Assembly (NCBI GenBank): GCA_900763995.1
Contig: CAAFMK010000059.1
Span: forward strand, 1-33,703
DNA: 33,703 nucleotides
Reading direction: 5' to 3'
Source: an uncultured Oscillospiraceae bacterium
GTDB lineage: Bacteria; Bacillota; Clostridia; Oscillospirales; Oscillospiraceae
The notes under the pieces are model-generated. The model was not told where the DNA came from, did no database searches, and saw only the letters and a program-made list of their open reading frames with translations. A program made the translations under genes and the position numbers. This document shows positions 26,724 to 33,703 of the stretch, one piece after another; positions within the stretch are counted from its first letter, which is position 1; each line of letters opens with the position of its first letter.

Positions 26724-27749
26724 CTATGTCTGGTGGGTTTGGTGGCTCAGGCTGGCCACGCTCTCCCCTGTTATCATCTGGAATGGGACGACCCCGTGGA
26801 TGGGGCGGTTATTTCTCTCAATGTTGCGCAGCAACACATCCACCCCCTGCTCCGCCAGCTGATGGGTATCCTGGCGGATGGTGGTCAGTCTTGGGATGGA
26901 GTAGCGGGCGATGGACAGCCCGTCATACCCCACCACTGAGATGTCCTCTGGCACCCGCTTGCCCAGATCCCGCAGGGCCCGTATGGCTCCAATGGCCATC
27001 ACATCACTCATGGCGAAAATAGCGGTCAGCTCCGGGCAGCGCTTGAGCAGCCGCTGGGTGGCCCCATAGCCATCGGACATGGAGTATCGGCTGGGCTCCA
27101 CACACCGGCTGGCGTCAAAGGTCAGGCCACGGCATTCAAAGGCCCGCTGGCAGCCCTGGAGACGGCGGTAGCTGATCTGGGAAAAGGACTGGTTGCCCCC
27201 CAGCACCCCAATTTTCCGGTGGCCCTTGCTCATCAGAAAATCAATGGCCTCAAAGGCCCCCTGCTCATCATCTGTGGTCAGGGAGGAGAGGTTATCAAAG
27301 TGGAGCCCCTGTGCAGTATTGGTCAGCAGTACACAGGGCACCATAATGGCCTGAAAGGAGCTTTCAAAATATTCCAGATCCCCTCCCAGAAATACAATGC
27401 CCACAGGCTTGCGCTCCCGGCACAGCTGGAGGGCATAAGCCACCTCGTTGGCATCCTCGTCCAGATAGCACACCGCCGCATCCCGGCCGCTGTCCCGCAG
27501 CAGGGCCTGCACCTGCTCCACCAGGTCGGCAAAGAGGATATTCTGTGTCCCCTTGACCAAAATGGCGATGCTGGTGCCCGCCTGCTGTTTGAGGTGCTTG
27601 GCGTTGTTGTTGGGGCGAAAGCCGTGCTCCTCCACCACTGCCAGCACCTTTTTGCGGGTCTCATGGCTCACATCTGGATGTTGGTTGAGTACCCGGGACA
27701 CGGTTGCCACCCCACAGCCGGACAGCCGGGCAATGTCTTTAATGGTCAT
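26724..27749 (-). CDS. LacI-family repressor of the maltodextrin operon
   Basis: The protein has 341 residues. The N-terminal helix-turn-helix and hinge, beginning MTIKDIARLSGCGVATVSRV, are classic LacI features, followed by a periplasmic-binding-protein-like ligand domain (about 60-335). I chose the ATG at 27749, with GAAGGGGAG eight bases upstream; a longer frame reaches 27788. Encoded between the permeases and malQ, it most likely senses a maltodextrin-derived sugar and binds the CpG-centred site at 30980-30991, downstream of the operon promoter. Because it lies within the operon it would control its own level. Confidence 0.92.
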   Translation of the reverse strand: MTIKDIARLSGCGVATVSRVLNQHPDVSHETRKKVLAVVEEHGFRPNNNAKHLKQQAGTSIAILVKGTQNILFADLVEQVQALLRDSGRDAAVCYLDEDANEVAYALQLCRERKPVGIVFLGGDLEYFESSFQAIMVPCVLLTNTAQGLHFDNLSSLTTDDEQGAFEAIDFLMSKGHRKIGVLGGNQSFSQISYRRLQGCQRAFECRGLTFDASRCVEPSRYSMSDGYGATQRLLKRCPELTAIFAMSDVMAIGAIRALRDLGKRVPEDISVVGYDGLSIARYSIPRLTTIRQDTHQLAEQGVDVLLRNIERNNRPIHGVVPFQMITGESVASLSHQTHQT

Positions 27750-27813
27750 CTGTGTCTCCCCTTCTCGGCACCTGTCCCCAGGGGCCATCCGGCGGGCAGG
27801 TCACTGTTCCGGC

Positions 27814-28659
27814 TTATCCCTTCACCGCACCAGCGGCCACACCCTTGATGATGTGCTTTTGACACACCAGATAAATAACAATAATGGGAATGATATTGAG
27901 CATGATACTGGCCATCATGGGCCCCATCTCTACCCGGCCAAAGCTGCCCCGGAAGTACTGGATCAAGATGGGGATGGTCATATAGCCCTTGGTGCGATCC
28001 AGAGACAGATAGGGCAGCAGATAGTCGTTCCACAGCCACATGGTCTCCAAAATACCAACGGAAATGAGGGTCGGCTTCATAATGGGCAGCACCACCAAAA
28101 AGAAGGTGCGAATGGGGCCGCAGCCGTCGATCATGGCGGCCTCCTCCACCTCAATGGGGACGGATTTCATAAATCCGCAGAACATGAACACGGCCAGCCC
28201 CGCACCAAAGCCCAGATAGATGATGCAGATGGTATAGGGGGTGTCCAGATGCAGCTTGTTGGCGGTGGCCGACAGGGTAAACATCAGCATCTGGAAGGGC
28301 ACGACCATGGAGAATACAAACATATAGTAAAGCGCCTTGGAGTACCAGGTGCGCACCCGAGTAATAAACCAGGCGCACATGGAGCAGCACACCAAAATCA
28401 GCACCACAGACATGACTGTGATAACCAGTGTATACCAAAAGGCCATGGGAAAGCCCTTGGACTGGACGGCGTCGACATAGTGGTCAAGACCGGTAAAGGT
28501 CTCCGGGGCGGGCAGTTCGAAGGCTCCCCCCGTGGTGATGGCGGTCTCCTTTTTCAGGGAGTTGAGCAGGATCATCACCACCGGATAGATCCAGGCCACA
28601 CTTAAAATGGCCAGAAAAACGGACAGGATCCGATCTCCTACAAAGTGGGTTTTCTTCAT
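27814..28659 (-). CDS. Sugar ABC transporter permease, MalG type
   Basis: The protein has 281 residues and six predicted membrane helices. It carries the ATPase-contact EAA loop, EEAAMIDGCGPIRTFFLVVLP, and belongs to the carbohydrate uptake CUT1 (MalG-like) permeases. The start is either the ATG at 28659, sharing a base with the upstream stop codon (TGATG), or the GTG one codon earlier; AAGGAGG serves both. With the MalF-type partner it forms the channel for the imported oligosaccharide. No ATPase gene is in the operon. Confidence 0.92.
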   Translation of the reverse strand: MKKTHFVGDRILSVFLAILSVAWIYPVVMILLNSLKKETAITTGGAFELPAPETFTGLDHYVDAVQSKGFPMAFWYTLVITVMSVVLILVCCSMCAWFITRVRTWYSKALYYMFVFSMVVPFQMLMFTLSATANKLHLDTPYTICIIYLGFGAGLAVFMFCGFMKSVPIEVEEAAMIDGCGPIRTFFLVVLPIMKPTLISVGILETMWLWNDYLLPYLSLDRTKGYMTIPILIQYFRGSFGRVEMGPMMASIMLNIIPIIVIYLVCQKHIIKGVAAGAVKG

Positions 28660-29510
28660 CACTGCTGCACCTCCTTAGACCGGGTGGCCCGAAGCTGAAT
28701 GAAGGAGATCACAATGACCAGCAGACAGAATATAACCGCCTTGGCCTGTCCATACCCCTTCCATACCGCTCCTGAGCGCCCGTAGAAGGTGTTGTAGATA
28801 TTCAAAGCCAGCATCTCGGTCTGGTGGTCGGGGGCGCCGGCAGTCAGGGCCAGGTTCTGGTCAAAGAGCTTAAAGCCATTGGTCAAAGACAAAAACATAC
28901 AAATGGTGATGGATGGCATCACATTGGGAATCTTGATCCGCCACAAAATTTGGCGGTTATTGGCTCCGTCAATGCGGGCGGCCTCCAGATAGTCGTTGGG
29001 AATGGACTGCAATCCGGCGATGTAGATAATCATCATATAGCCGATCTGCTGCCAGCACATGAGAATGATCAGTCCCACAAAGCCGTATGGGGCATGGAGG
29101 GACAGCAGGGGCTTACCCAGCAGGGTGAGCACACAGTTGAGCAGGATGTTCCAGATGTAGCCCAGCACAATGCCTCCAATGAGGTTTGGCATAAAGAACA
29201 TTGAGCGAAATACATTGGTGCCCTTAATGGAACGGGTCAGCGCCAGGGCAATGGCAAAAGCTGCCACATTGATGCAGATGGTGGACACCACCGTGAACAA
29301 AGCGGTGAACCAGAAGGAGTGGAGAAAATCTGCCTCTGTGAGGGCATAGATATAGTTGGTTAGGCCGTTCCACTGGGCTTTATTGATGGTGGTGAATTTA
29401 CAAAAGGACAGGTACAGTCCCTGGAGAAAGGGCCAGACAAATCCAATGAGAAATGCCCCAAATGTGGGCAGAACGAAAACAGGCCAGAAGCGCTTGATTG
29501 CCTTTTCCAT
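28659..29510 (-). CDS. Sugar ABC transporter permease, MalF type
   Basis: The protein has 283 residues and six predicted membrane helices. It carries the EAA loop EAARIDGANNRQILWRIKIP of CUT1 permeases. I chose the ATG at 29510 because AGGAGGGAG lies just upstream; a longer frame starts six codons earlier. It lacks the long extra N-terminal region of E. coli MalF, as usual in Gram-positive relatives. It lies downstream of a terminator-like hairpin that separates it from the binding-protein gene. Confidence 0.92.
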   Translation of the reverse strand: MEKAIKRFWPVFVLPTFGAFLIGFVWPFLQGLYLSFCKFTTINKAQWNGLTNYIYALTEADFLHSFWFTALFTVVSTICINVAAFAIALALTRSIKGTNVFRSMFFMPNLIGGIVLGYIWNILLNCVLTLLGKPLLSLHAPYGFVGLIILMCWQQIGYMMIIYIAGLQSIPNDYLEAARIDGANNRQILWRIKIPNVMPSITICMFLSLTNGFKLFDQNLALTAGAPDHQTEMLALNIYNTFYGRSGAVWKGYGQAKAVIFCLLVIVISFIQLRATRSKEVQQ

Positions 29511-29541
29511 GATCTCCCTCCTGAACATATTTTTCTAAAAA

Positions 29542-29571
29542 ACTGGGGTGGGCGGAAGGGCCCACCCCAGT
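29542..29571 (-). terminator. Intercistronic terminator or attenuator after the binding-protein gene
   Basis: ACTGGGGTGGGC (29542-29553) pairs perfectly over 12 bp with GCCCACCCCAGT (29560-29571). On the minus strand TTTTTT follows. It probably ends most transcripts after the binding protein while letting some continue into the permeases. Confidence 0.85.
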
Positions 29572-29598
29572 CTGGTATTTTCTTGGATTGCGGGAAAC

Positions 29599-30921
29599 TC
29601 AGCCCTTCAAAACGGCGTACTCAGCGGCCCAGTTGTCCACAAAAGCGGTCACCACAGCGTCCCAGCTGCCAGTGCCAGCGGCGTAGGCAGTCAGGGCAGA
29701 GCCCAGATCGTTCTTCCAGTTCTCAGAGGGCATGGTGGGGAAGTTCCAGGACACAGAGGTCTTGCCCGCCTCGGTCATCTCACGGTCCTGCTTGACGAAC
29801 AGGTTGGCGGACTCCTGAGCGGCCTTGAAGGGGATAACAAAGCCCATATCCTCGGCCATGGCCTTGGTGCCGGTCTCAGAGGTGACACACCAGTTCATGA
29901 AGTCCAGAGTGGCCTGAATGTTCTCGGGCGCGGCGTCCTTGTTGACACACCAGTAGTTCTCAGTACCGGTGCACAAGCCCTGATTGGCCTCGTCGCCCAC
30001 ACCGATGTAGATGGGGAGCATAGCCAGCTGGTCGTCGGTCATGCCGCCATCGATGAGGGCATTGTACTCCCAAGAACCATTCTGGAAGAACACGGCCTGA
30101 CCATTGATGAACTCGGACTCGGCATCAGAGCCGGTCTTGCCGGCCAGCTCAGTGGGAGCGCAGGTGGCGTTGTTGATGTAGAGATCCCAGATATTCTTGT
30201 AGTTGTCCAGATAGGTGCCCTTGATGGCCTCGGTGGTGCCGATGTTGTCAGCCTGATACTCAAAGTAGATGGGCAGGTTGGCCAGGTGGGTCTTGAAGCG
30301 CCAGTCGGAGGAGCCATCCATACCAGCGGAGGTGAAGGCGGAAAAGCCAAGCTCATCCTTGCGGGCGGTGATGTCCTCGGCCACCTTCTTGAGATCCTCA
30401 AAGGACTGGATGTCCTCTACGGTGTAGCCGGCCTTCTCCAGCAGGGCCTTGTTGGTGATGATGCCGTAGGACTCGATGACATAGGCCACGCCCAGGGTGC
30501 TGTCACCGCTCTTGATGGTGTAGTCCTCACTGGTCAGCTCATTCAGGATGGCGGAGCCGCTCAGATCGTAGCAGTAGTCTGCCCAGTTGGCCAGACCGTT
30601 GGGGCCGTTGACCTGGAACATGGTGGGGGGATTGGTCTTGGCGATCTCACTCATGAGCTGCTGCTCATAGGTGCCGGAGGCGGCGGTGACCACAGTGACG
30701 GGTACCCCGGTCTCCTCAGTATAGGCCTTGGCCAGATCCTGCCAGGCGGCGTCCTGCTCGGGCTTGAAGTTCAGGTAATAGACTGCCCCCTTGGAGCCAT
30801 CTGCCCCGGTGTTGGAAGCGGAGCCAGCGTTGGAGCCACTGGCGGCACCACCGCCACAGCCAGTCAGCAAGGCCAGAGACATGGCCGCTGCAAGTACCAT
30901 AGACAACAGTTTCTTGCTCAT
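29599..30921 (-). CDS. Sugar-binding lipoprotein of the maltodextrin ABC transporter
   Basis: The protein has 440 residues. A lipoprotein signal peptide ends with the lipobox LLTGC, so the mature protein is lipid-anchored outside the membrane through Cys. A Gly/Ser/Ala-rich linker and then a family 1 extracellular solute-binding fold follow. I chose the ATG at 30921, which has AAGGAGG upstream; a longer frame reaches 30993 but has no signal-peptide start. It delivers the sugar to the permease pair. A maltodextrin substrate is inferred from malQ and glgP downstream, not from the protein itself. As first gene and before a terminator, it should be the most abundant product. Confidence 0.92.
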   Translation of the reverse strand: MSKKLLSMVLAAAMSLALLTGCGGGAASGSNAGSASNTGADGSKGAVYYLNFKPEQDAAWQDLAKAYTEETGVPVTVVTAASGTYEQQLMSEIAKTNPPTMFQVNGPNGLANWADYCYDLSGSAILNELTSEDYTIKSGDSTLGVAYVIESYGIITNKALLEKAGYTVEDIQSFEDLKKVAEDITARKDELGFSAFTSAGMDGSSDWRFKTHLANLPIYFEYQADNIGTTEAIKGTYLDNYKNIWDLYINNATCAPTELAGKTGSDAESEFINGQAVFFQNGSWEYNALIDGGMTDDQLAMLPIYIGVGDEANQGLCTGTENYWCVNKDAAPENIQATLDFMNWCVTSETGTKAMAEDMGFVIPFKAAQESANLFVKQDREMTEAGKTSVSWNFPTMPSENWKNDLGSALTAYAAGTGSWDAVVTAFVDNWAAEYAVLKG

Positions 30922-30979
30922 GTTAAAGTCCTCCTTAAGTTCAATTTCATTTCTTTGTCGAAGGACTGGAAACATTCCC

Positions 30980-30991
30980 GGAATCGTTTCC
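30980..30991. promoter_or_regulatory. LacI-type operator of the maltodextrin operon
   Basis: GGAATCGTTTCC is a near-palindrome with the central CG step typical of LacI-family sites (five of six pairs match). It lies about 11-22 bases after the expected transcription start. A related half-like element, GGAAACATTCC, is at 30968-30978. Confidence 0.65.
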
Positions 30992-31008
30992 ATATCCTTG
31001 TATTCAAC

Positions 31009-31037
31009 ATGATACCCATATGTAATCGATTTTTCAA
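31009..31037 (-). promoter_or_regulatory. Promoter of the maltodextrin operon
   Basis: On the minus strand TTGAAA (31037-31032) and TATCAT (31014-31009) are 17 bases apart, about 90 bases before the binding-protein start codon. Confidence 0.75.
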
Positions 31038-31088
31038 GGTTTTTTTGGCACCCCCTTTTGATTTTGGTGGATTGCTAAAAAACTTGAA
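31033..31088. repeat. Imperfect inverted repeat upstream of the maltodextrin promoter
   Basis: TTCAAG-G-TTTTTTT-GGC (31033-31049) mirrors GC-T-AAAAAA-CTTGAA (31074-31088) with small bulges, and CACC/GGTG pair inside. One arm covers the -35 box. The divergent gap 30922-31324 otherwise holds only the two promoters and the operator. Confidence 0.35.
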
Positions 31089-31180
31089 TGCCACTTTGTT
31101 CAACTTGCGCATCCCCAGCCCCAGTCCCCCACAGGTGCTCACTTTCATGAAATCTTAAACATTACTCGACCATATTTCCA

Positions 31181-31209
31181 TTGTCATTGCGTTCCTCTTT
31201 CGCTATAAT
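31181..31209 (+). promoter_or_regulatory. Promoter of the kinase-amidotransferase-carboxypeptidase genes
   Basis: TTGTCA (31181-31186) and TATAAT (31204-31209) are 17 bases apart. The leader to the GTG at 31325 is about 110 bases. Confidence 0.7.
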
Positions 31210-31324
31210 GATGATAGACCGTGCAGCATCAACAAAATCGAAACACATATCCTTTGCAAGGAAGCTTATTGGGCACAGATCTTGTCCTTTCTACAGCTCC
31301 CCATCCTTGAAGGAGGCGTATATT

Positions 31325-31951
31325 GTGAGCGGCTATGTGATCTCCATCAGCCGAGAATTTGGAAGCGGTGGGCGTTTGATCGGCAAGCAGCTGGCCGACC
31401 AGCTGGGCATCCCCTGCTATGACCGCACCATTATTCAAAAAACTGCTGAAAGAAGCGGCCTGTCCCCCGACTTTATTGCCCAGGCGGAGGAGCGGGCCAA
31501 GAGCTGGTTCCACCTGTCCATGGCCCCTGTTGGGCTTGGCATTCCCGCCTTTGCCGACCAGGGCATTCCCATCAGCCATCAGGCATTTTTTGCCCAGTCG
31601 GATGTGATCCGGGAGATGGCTGACCAGGGGCCCTGTGTCATTGTGGGGCGGTGCAGTGACTATGTATTGGGGGATCACCCAGACTGTCTGAAGGTATTTG
31701 TCCATGCAGACATGCCCAGCCGCATTGACCGCTGCATCAATACCTACAGCATCCCATCAGATCACATAGAGCGGCAGATCCTCCAGATGGATCGGGGCCG
31801 TTCCAACTACTACAACTACTATACCGGCCACACATGGGGTGATATGCGCCGCTATGACCTGACCATCAATTCCAGCACCACTGGTATCCAGGGGGCTGTG
31901 GATCTCATTGCCGCACTGGTGGGGACACGGGCCGTCCCCACCCCACAATGA
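31325..31951 (+). CDS. Cytidylate-kinase-like family protein
   Basis: The protein has 208 residues. The start VISISREFGSGGRLIGKQLA contains the modified P-loop (REFGSGG) typical of the cytidylate-kinase-like family, followed by CYDRTII, GPCVIVGRCSDYVL and a basic lid-like stretch. Members are predicted nucleotide kinases; true CMP-kinase activity is unproven for most of them. I chose the GTG at 31325 because AAGGAGG lies eight bases upstream, and the upstream frame has no family sequence. Its stop overlaps the next start by four bases (ATGA), so it is coupled to the amidotransferase gene. Confidence 0.85.
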   Translation: MSGYVISISREFGSGGRLIGKQLADQLGIPCYDRTIIQKTAERSGLSPDFIAQAEERAKSWFHLSMAPVGLGIPAFADQGIPISHQAFFAQSDVIREMADQGPCVIVGRCSDYVLGDHPDCLKVFVHADMPSRIDRCINTYSIPSDHIERQILQMDRGRSNYYNYYTGHTWGDMRRYDLTINSSTTGIQGAVDLIAALVGTRAVPTPQ

Positions 31952-32622
31952 GGGCACTCCATACACCAAAGATACAGCTCTCTGGCTCTCACCACCAGAT
32001 GGGCAACTACTGCAAGGCCCTTTGCCAGTGTGGCGCAGATCCTTATCCAGACTGCTGCCCAGCACCCGACCTGTCCTGTGATGGACTTGTCCTGTGTGGC
32101 GGCGGCGATTTGGATAGCGCTCTGTTTGGGCAGGTATCCTGTGGCTCTCAGCCCCCGGATCTGGCCCGTGACCGGGCGGAGCTGACCCTGTTTCACGCCT
32201 TTTATCAGGCTGGCAAGCCTATTTTGGGCATTTGCCGCGGTATGCAGGTCATCAATATTGGGCTGGGCGGGGATCTGATCCAGGATCTCTCCCCAGCCAG
32301 CCGAATCTTCCACAGCGGCTCCCCTCATGATCTTGTCCACCCTGTCCGAAGTGAACCAAATTCCTTCCTCTATGGGCTGTACGGCCCTCTTTTTTTGGTC
32401 AACAGCGCCCACCATCAGGCTGTAGGCCGCTTGGGCAGGGGCCTGCGGGCCATCGCCTGGGCAGAAAGCGGCTTTCCAGAGGCCATTGACTGTCCAGGAC
32501 GGCCTGTTCTGGGGGTGCAGTTCCACCCGGAGCGGATGGCCTTTGACCAGCGCCCACAGGGCACCGTTGATGGTGCCCCCATTCTATTTCATTTCCTCTC
32601 CCTGTGTCAGGGAGAATCCTAA
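31948..32622 (+). CDS. Class I glutamine amidotransferase-like hydrolase (peptidase C26 type)
   Basis: The protein has 224 residues. The catalytic triad is visible as Cys96 (in GICRGMQ), His193 and Glu195 (in GVQFHPE). The segment LVLCGGGDLDSALFG matches the gamma-glutamyl-gamma-aminobutyrate hydrolase (PuuD-like) branch, which cuts gamma-glutamyl bonds. No synthase domain follows, so it acts as a stand-alone hydrolase; the substrate is unknown. Given the carboxypeptidase next to it, a muropeptide gamma-D-Glu substrate is conceivable but unsupported. It overlaps the preceding gene by ATGA. Confidence 0.85.
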   Translation: MRALHTPKIQLSGSHHQMGNYCKALCQCGADPYPDCCPAPDLSCDGLVLCGGGDLDSALFGQVSCGSQPPDLARDRAELTLFHAFYQAGKPILGICRGMQVINIGLGGDLIQDLSPASRIFHSGSPHDLVHPVRSEPNSFLYGLYGPLFLVNSAHHQAVGRLGRGLRAIAWAESGFPEAIDCPGRPVLGVQFHPERMAFDQRPQGTVDGAPILFHFLSLCQGES

Positions 32623-32661
32623 TTTTCACATTCGTTTATATTTCCTTTGGAGGTCACTGAT

Positions 32662-33618
32662 ATGCACAACCCCGCCACCCGTTTTTGCGCCGCCTGCCTG
32701 TCCCTGGTGACAGTATCCACCCTGTTTTCACAAACAGCCATGGCCCACAGCCCTGAGGAGGTTCTGCCCGATGAGTATCCCCTTGTGGAGCTCCAGCAGA
32801 GCGCCCCCAGCGCCCCCGATGCCCCTTTGGCCGACTACTACTCCTACCTTTTCAGCAACCCGGAGCATATGGAGCGCTACCACACCTGGGGGATCTCCCA
32901 CCCGGAGCTTTCTGCGGAGCAGGTGATTATCCAGGTCAATATTGGCCTGGATAAAAAGTTGTACACAGACACTGACATCATCAAACAGCCTGACAGCCTC
33001 ACCGCTCTGGTCAACAAGTACCACGCCCTGCCCGCAGACTACACCCCTGAGCTGGAGCTGCTGGGCAGCCGCTACGGCTATGGCTACCTCCGTCCAGAGG
33101 CCGCCCAGGCCTTCCGGGCTATGGCCGATGCCGCCCGGGCGGACGGGATCTCCCTGCGCAGTGTGTCCGCCTATCGCTCCTATGATCGACAAATGACCCT
33201 TTATAAGCGCTATTTGTCTCAGGACTCCCTGCAATCGGTGGATACCTACTCCGCCCGCCCCGGATTTTCTGAGCATCAGACCGCCCTGACCCTGGACATC
33301 AACACCGCCAGCATCAGAGCCGGTTTCGAGAAAACCCCCGCCTATGCCTGGCTGATGGAGCACTGTGCGGAATATGGCTTCATCCTCCGCTACCCAAAGG
33401 AGAAAGAGGACATTACCGGCTATCGCTATGAGCCCTGGCATTACCGCTATGTAGGCCCTGAGGTGGCCCAGATCTGCATGGAGCAGGGGCTGACATTGGA
33501 TGAGTATGTGGCTATGCAGCCTGTGAAGATGGTGCCCGTCCAGCCCGCTCCTGACGATGACCTGATCCCCGCCATGGCCCTCTCCCCCGCTCCGCTTCCT
33601 GAAGTTCCTGTCATATGA
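32662..33618 (+). CDS. VanY-type D-alanyl-D-alanine carboxypeptidase (peptidase M15B)
   Basis: The protein has 318 residues. A signal peptide (about 1-28, ending TAMA) precedes the M15 zinc peptidase domain (about 125-270). Zinc and catalytic residues are His205 and Asp212 (in SEHQTALTLDIN) and Glu257 and His260 (in EPWHYRYVG); SVSAYRSYDRQ is the conserved substrate-side segment. It trims the terminal D-Ala from peptidoglycan stem peptides outside the membrane. A Pro-rich tail follows. I chose the ATG at 32662, eight bases after GGAGG. No vanA/vanB-type genes are near, so it is a housekeeping wall enzyme, not a vancomycin-resistance one. Confidence 0.92.
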   Translation: MHNPATRFCAACLSLVTVSTLFSQTAMAHSPEEVLPDEYPLVELQQSAPSAPDAPLADYYSYLFSNPEHMERYHTWGISHPELSAEQVIIQVNIGLDKKLYTDTDIIKQPDSLTALVNKYHALPADYTPELELLGSRYGYGYLRPEAAQAFRAMADAARADGISLRSVSAYRSYDRQMTLYKRYLSQDSLQSVDTYSARPGFSEHQTALTLDINTASIRAGFEKTPAYAWLMEHCAEYGFILRYPKEKEDITGYRYEPWHYRYVGPEVAQICMEQGLTLDEYVAMQPVKMVPVQPAPDDDLIPAMALSPAPLPEVPVI

Positions 33619-33626
33619 TGTAAAAA

Positions 33627-33653
33627 AGATCGGGTGCCGAAAGCACCCGATCT
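33627..33653 (+). terminator. Terminator after the carboxypeptidase gene
   Basis: AGATCGGGTGC (33627-33637) pairs perfectly over 11 bp with GCACCCGATCT (33643-33653) around CGAAA. The T-run after it is short (GTTTG). I see no supported feature in the remaining bases to 33703. Confidence 0.75.
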
Positions 33654-33703
33654 CAGTTTGTCGAAAAAGCCCTCCTGCAAGGAGTTCCATCATCCGCAGA
33701 TGA

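Noticed and set aside
29548..31158. Plus-strand open frame of 536 codons opposite the binding-protein gene
   Set aside because: It covers a lipoprotein gene with signal peptide, promoter and operator; its Gly/Val/Leu-rich translation has no domain.
32662..33618. VanY as part of a vancomycin-resistance cluster
   Set aside because: No ligase, VanH, VanX or two-component regulator is present, and M15B carboxypeptidases are common housekeeping enzymes.

Overview
The window looks like chromosomal DNA of a Gram-positive member of the Bacillota, class Clostridia, most likely an Oscillospiraceae-type gut bacterium. This is inferred from strong AGGAGG ribosome binding sites, GC-rich genes with AT-rich sigma-A promoters, the rpsF-ssb-rpsR order, an RNase J, S-layer-homology domains and a lipoprotein-type sugar ABC transporter. 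No species is claimed. I see no rRNA, tRNA, CRISPR array, transposase or phage gene.

Layout. 1-365: an AT-richer left edge with the 5' part of a minus-strand membrane protein, a possible 43-codon upstream ORF and competing hairpins. 454-6284: a well-formed promoter with a palindrome in its spacer drives an MMPL/RND-type transporter overlapping a large exported GLUG-repeat protein that has a long helical insert and a C-terminal membrane anchor. 6291-8737: a FadR-type GntR regulator diverges from ilvD across two operator-like sites. 8835-13239: minus-strand RNase J behind a long leader, and a sugar nucleotidyltransferase with a degenerate phosphomannomutase-like part. 13386-14924: an ArsC/Spx-like protein and a WYL regulator. 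15054-16665: an SLH-anchored GH25 muramidase. 16681-17857: an orphan PTS IIC membrane protein behind a palindrome-rich promoter. 17932-19193: rpsF-ssb-rpsR. 19246-22748 (minus): Na/Pi cotransporter with a PhoU domain, and an ABC-F ATPase. 22856-31037 (minus): a maltodextrin uptake and breakdown operon in the order binding protein, two permeases, LacI regulator, malQ, glgP. 31181-33653 (plus): cytidylate-kinase-like protein, class I glutamine amidotransferase/C26 peptidase, and VanY-type D,D-carboxypeptidase.

How the parts fit. The clearest unit is the maltodextrin operon. Imported oligosaccharides are rearranged by MalQ and phosphorolysed by GlgP to glucose-1-phosphate. A LacI protein encoded inside the operon probably binds a CpG-centred operator just downstream of the promoter. 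No ATPase is encoded with it, so a shared MsmX-type ATPase elsewhere is likely. Several products act at the envelope: the MMPL/GLUG pair, the SLH muramidase, the carboxypeptidase and the nucleotidyltransferase.

The least explained system is the MMPL/GLUG pair: two overlapping genes whose products are an RND-like transporter with a glycine-rich cytosolic tail and a surface protein in which about 330 helical residues split a GLUG beta-solenoid.
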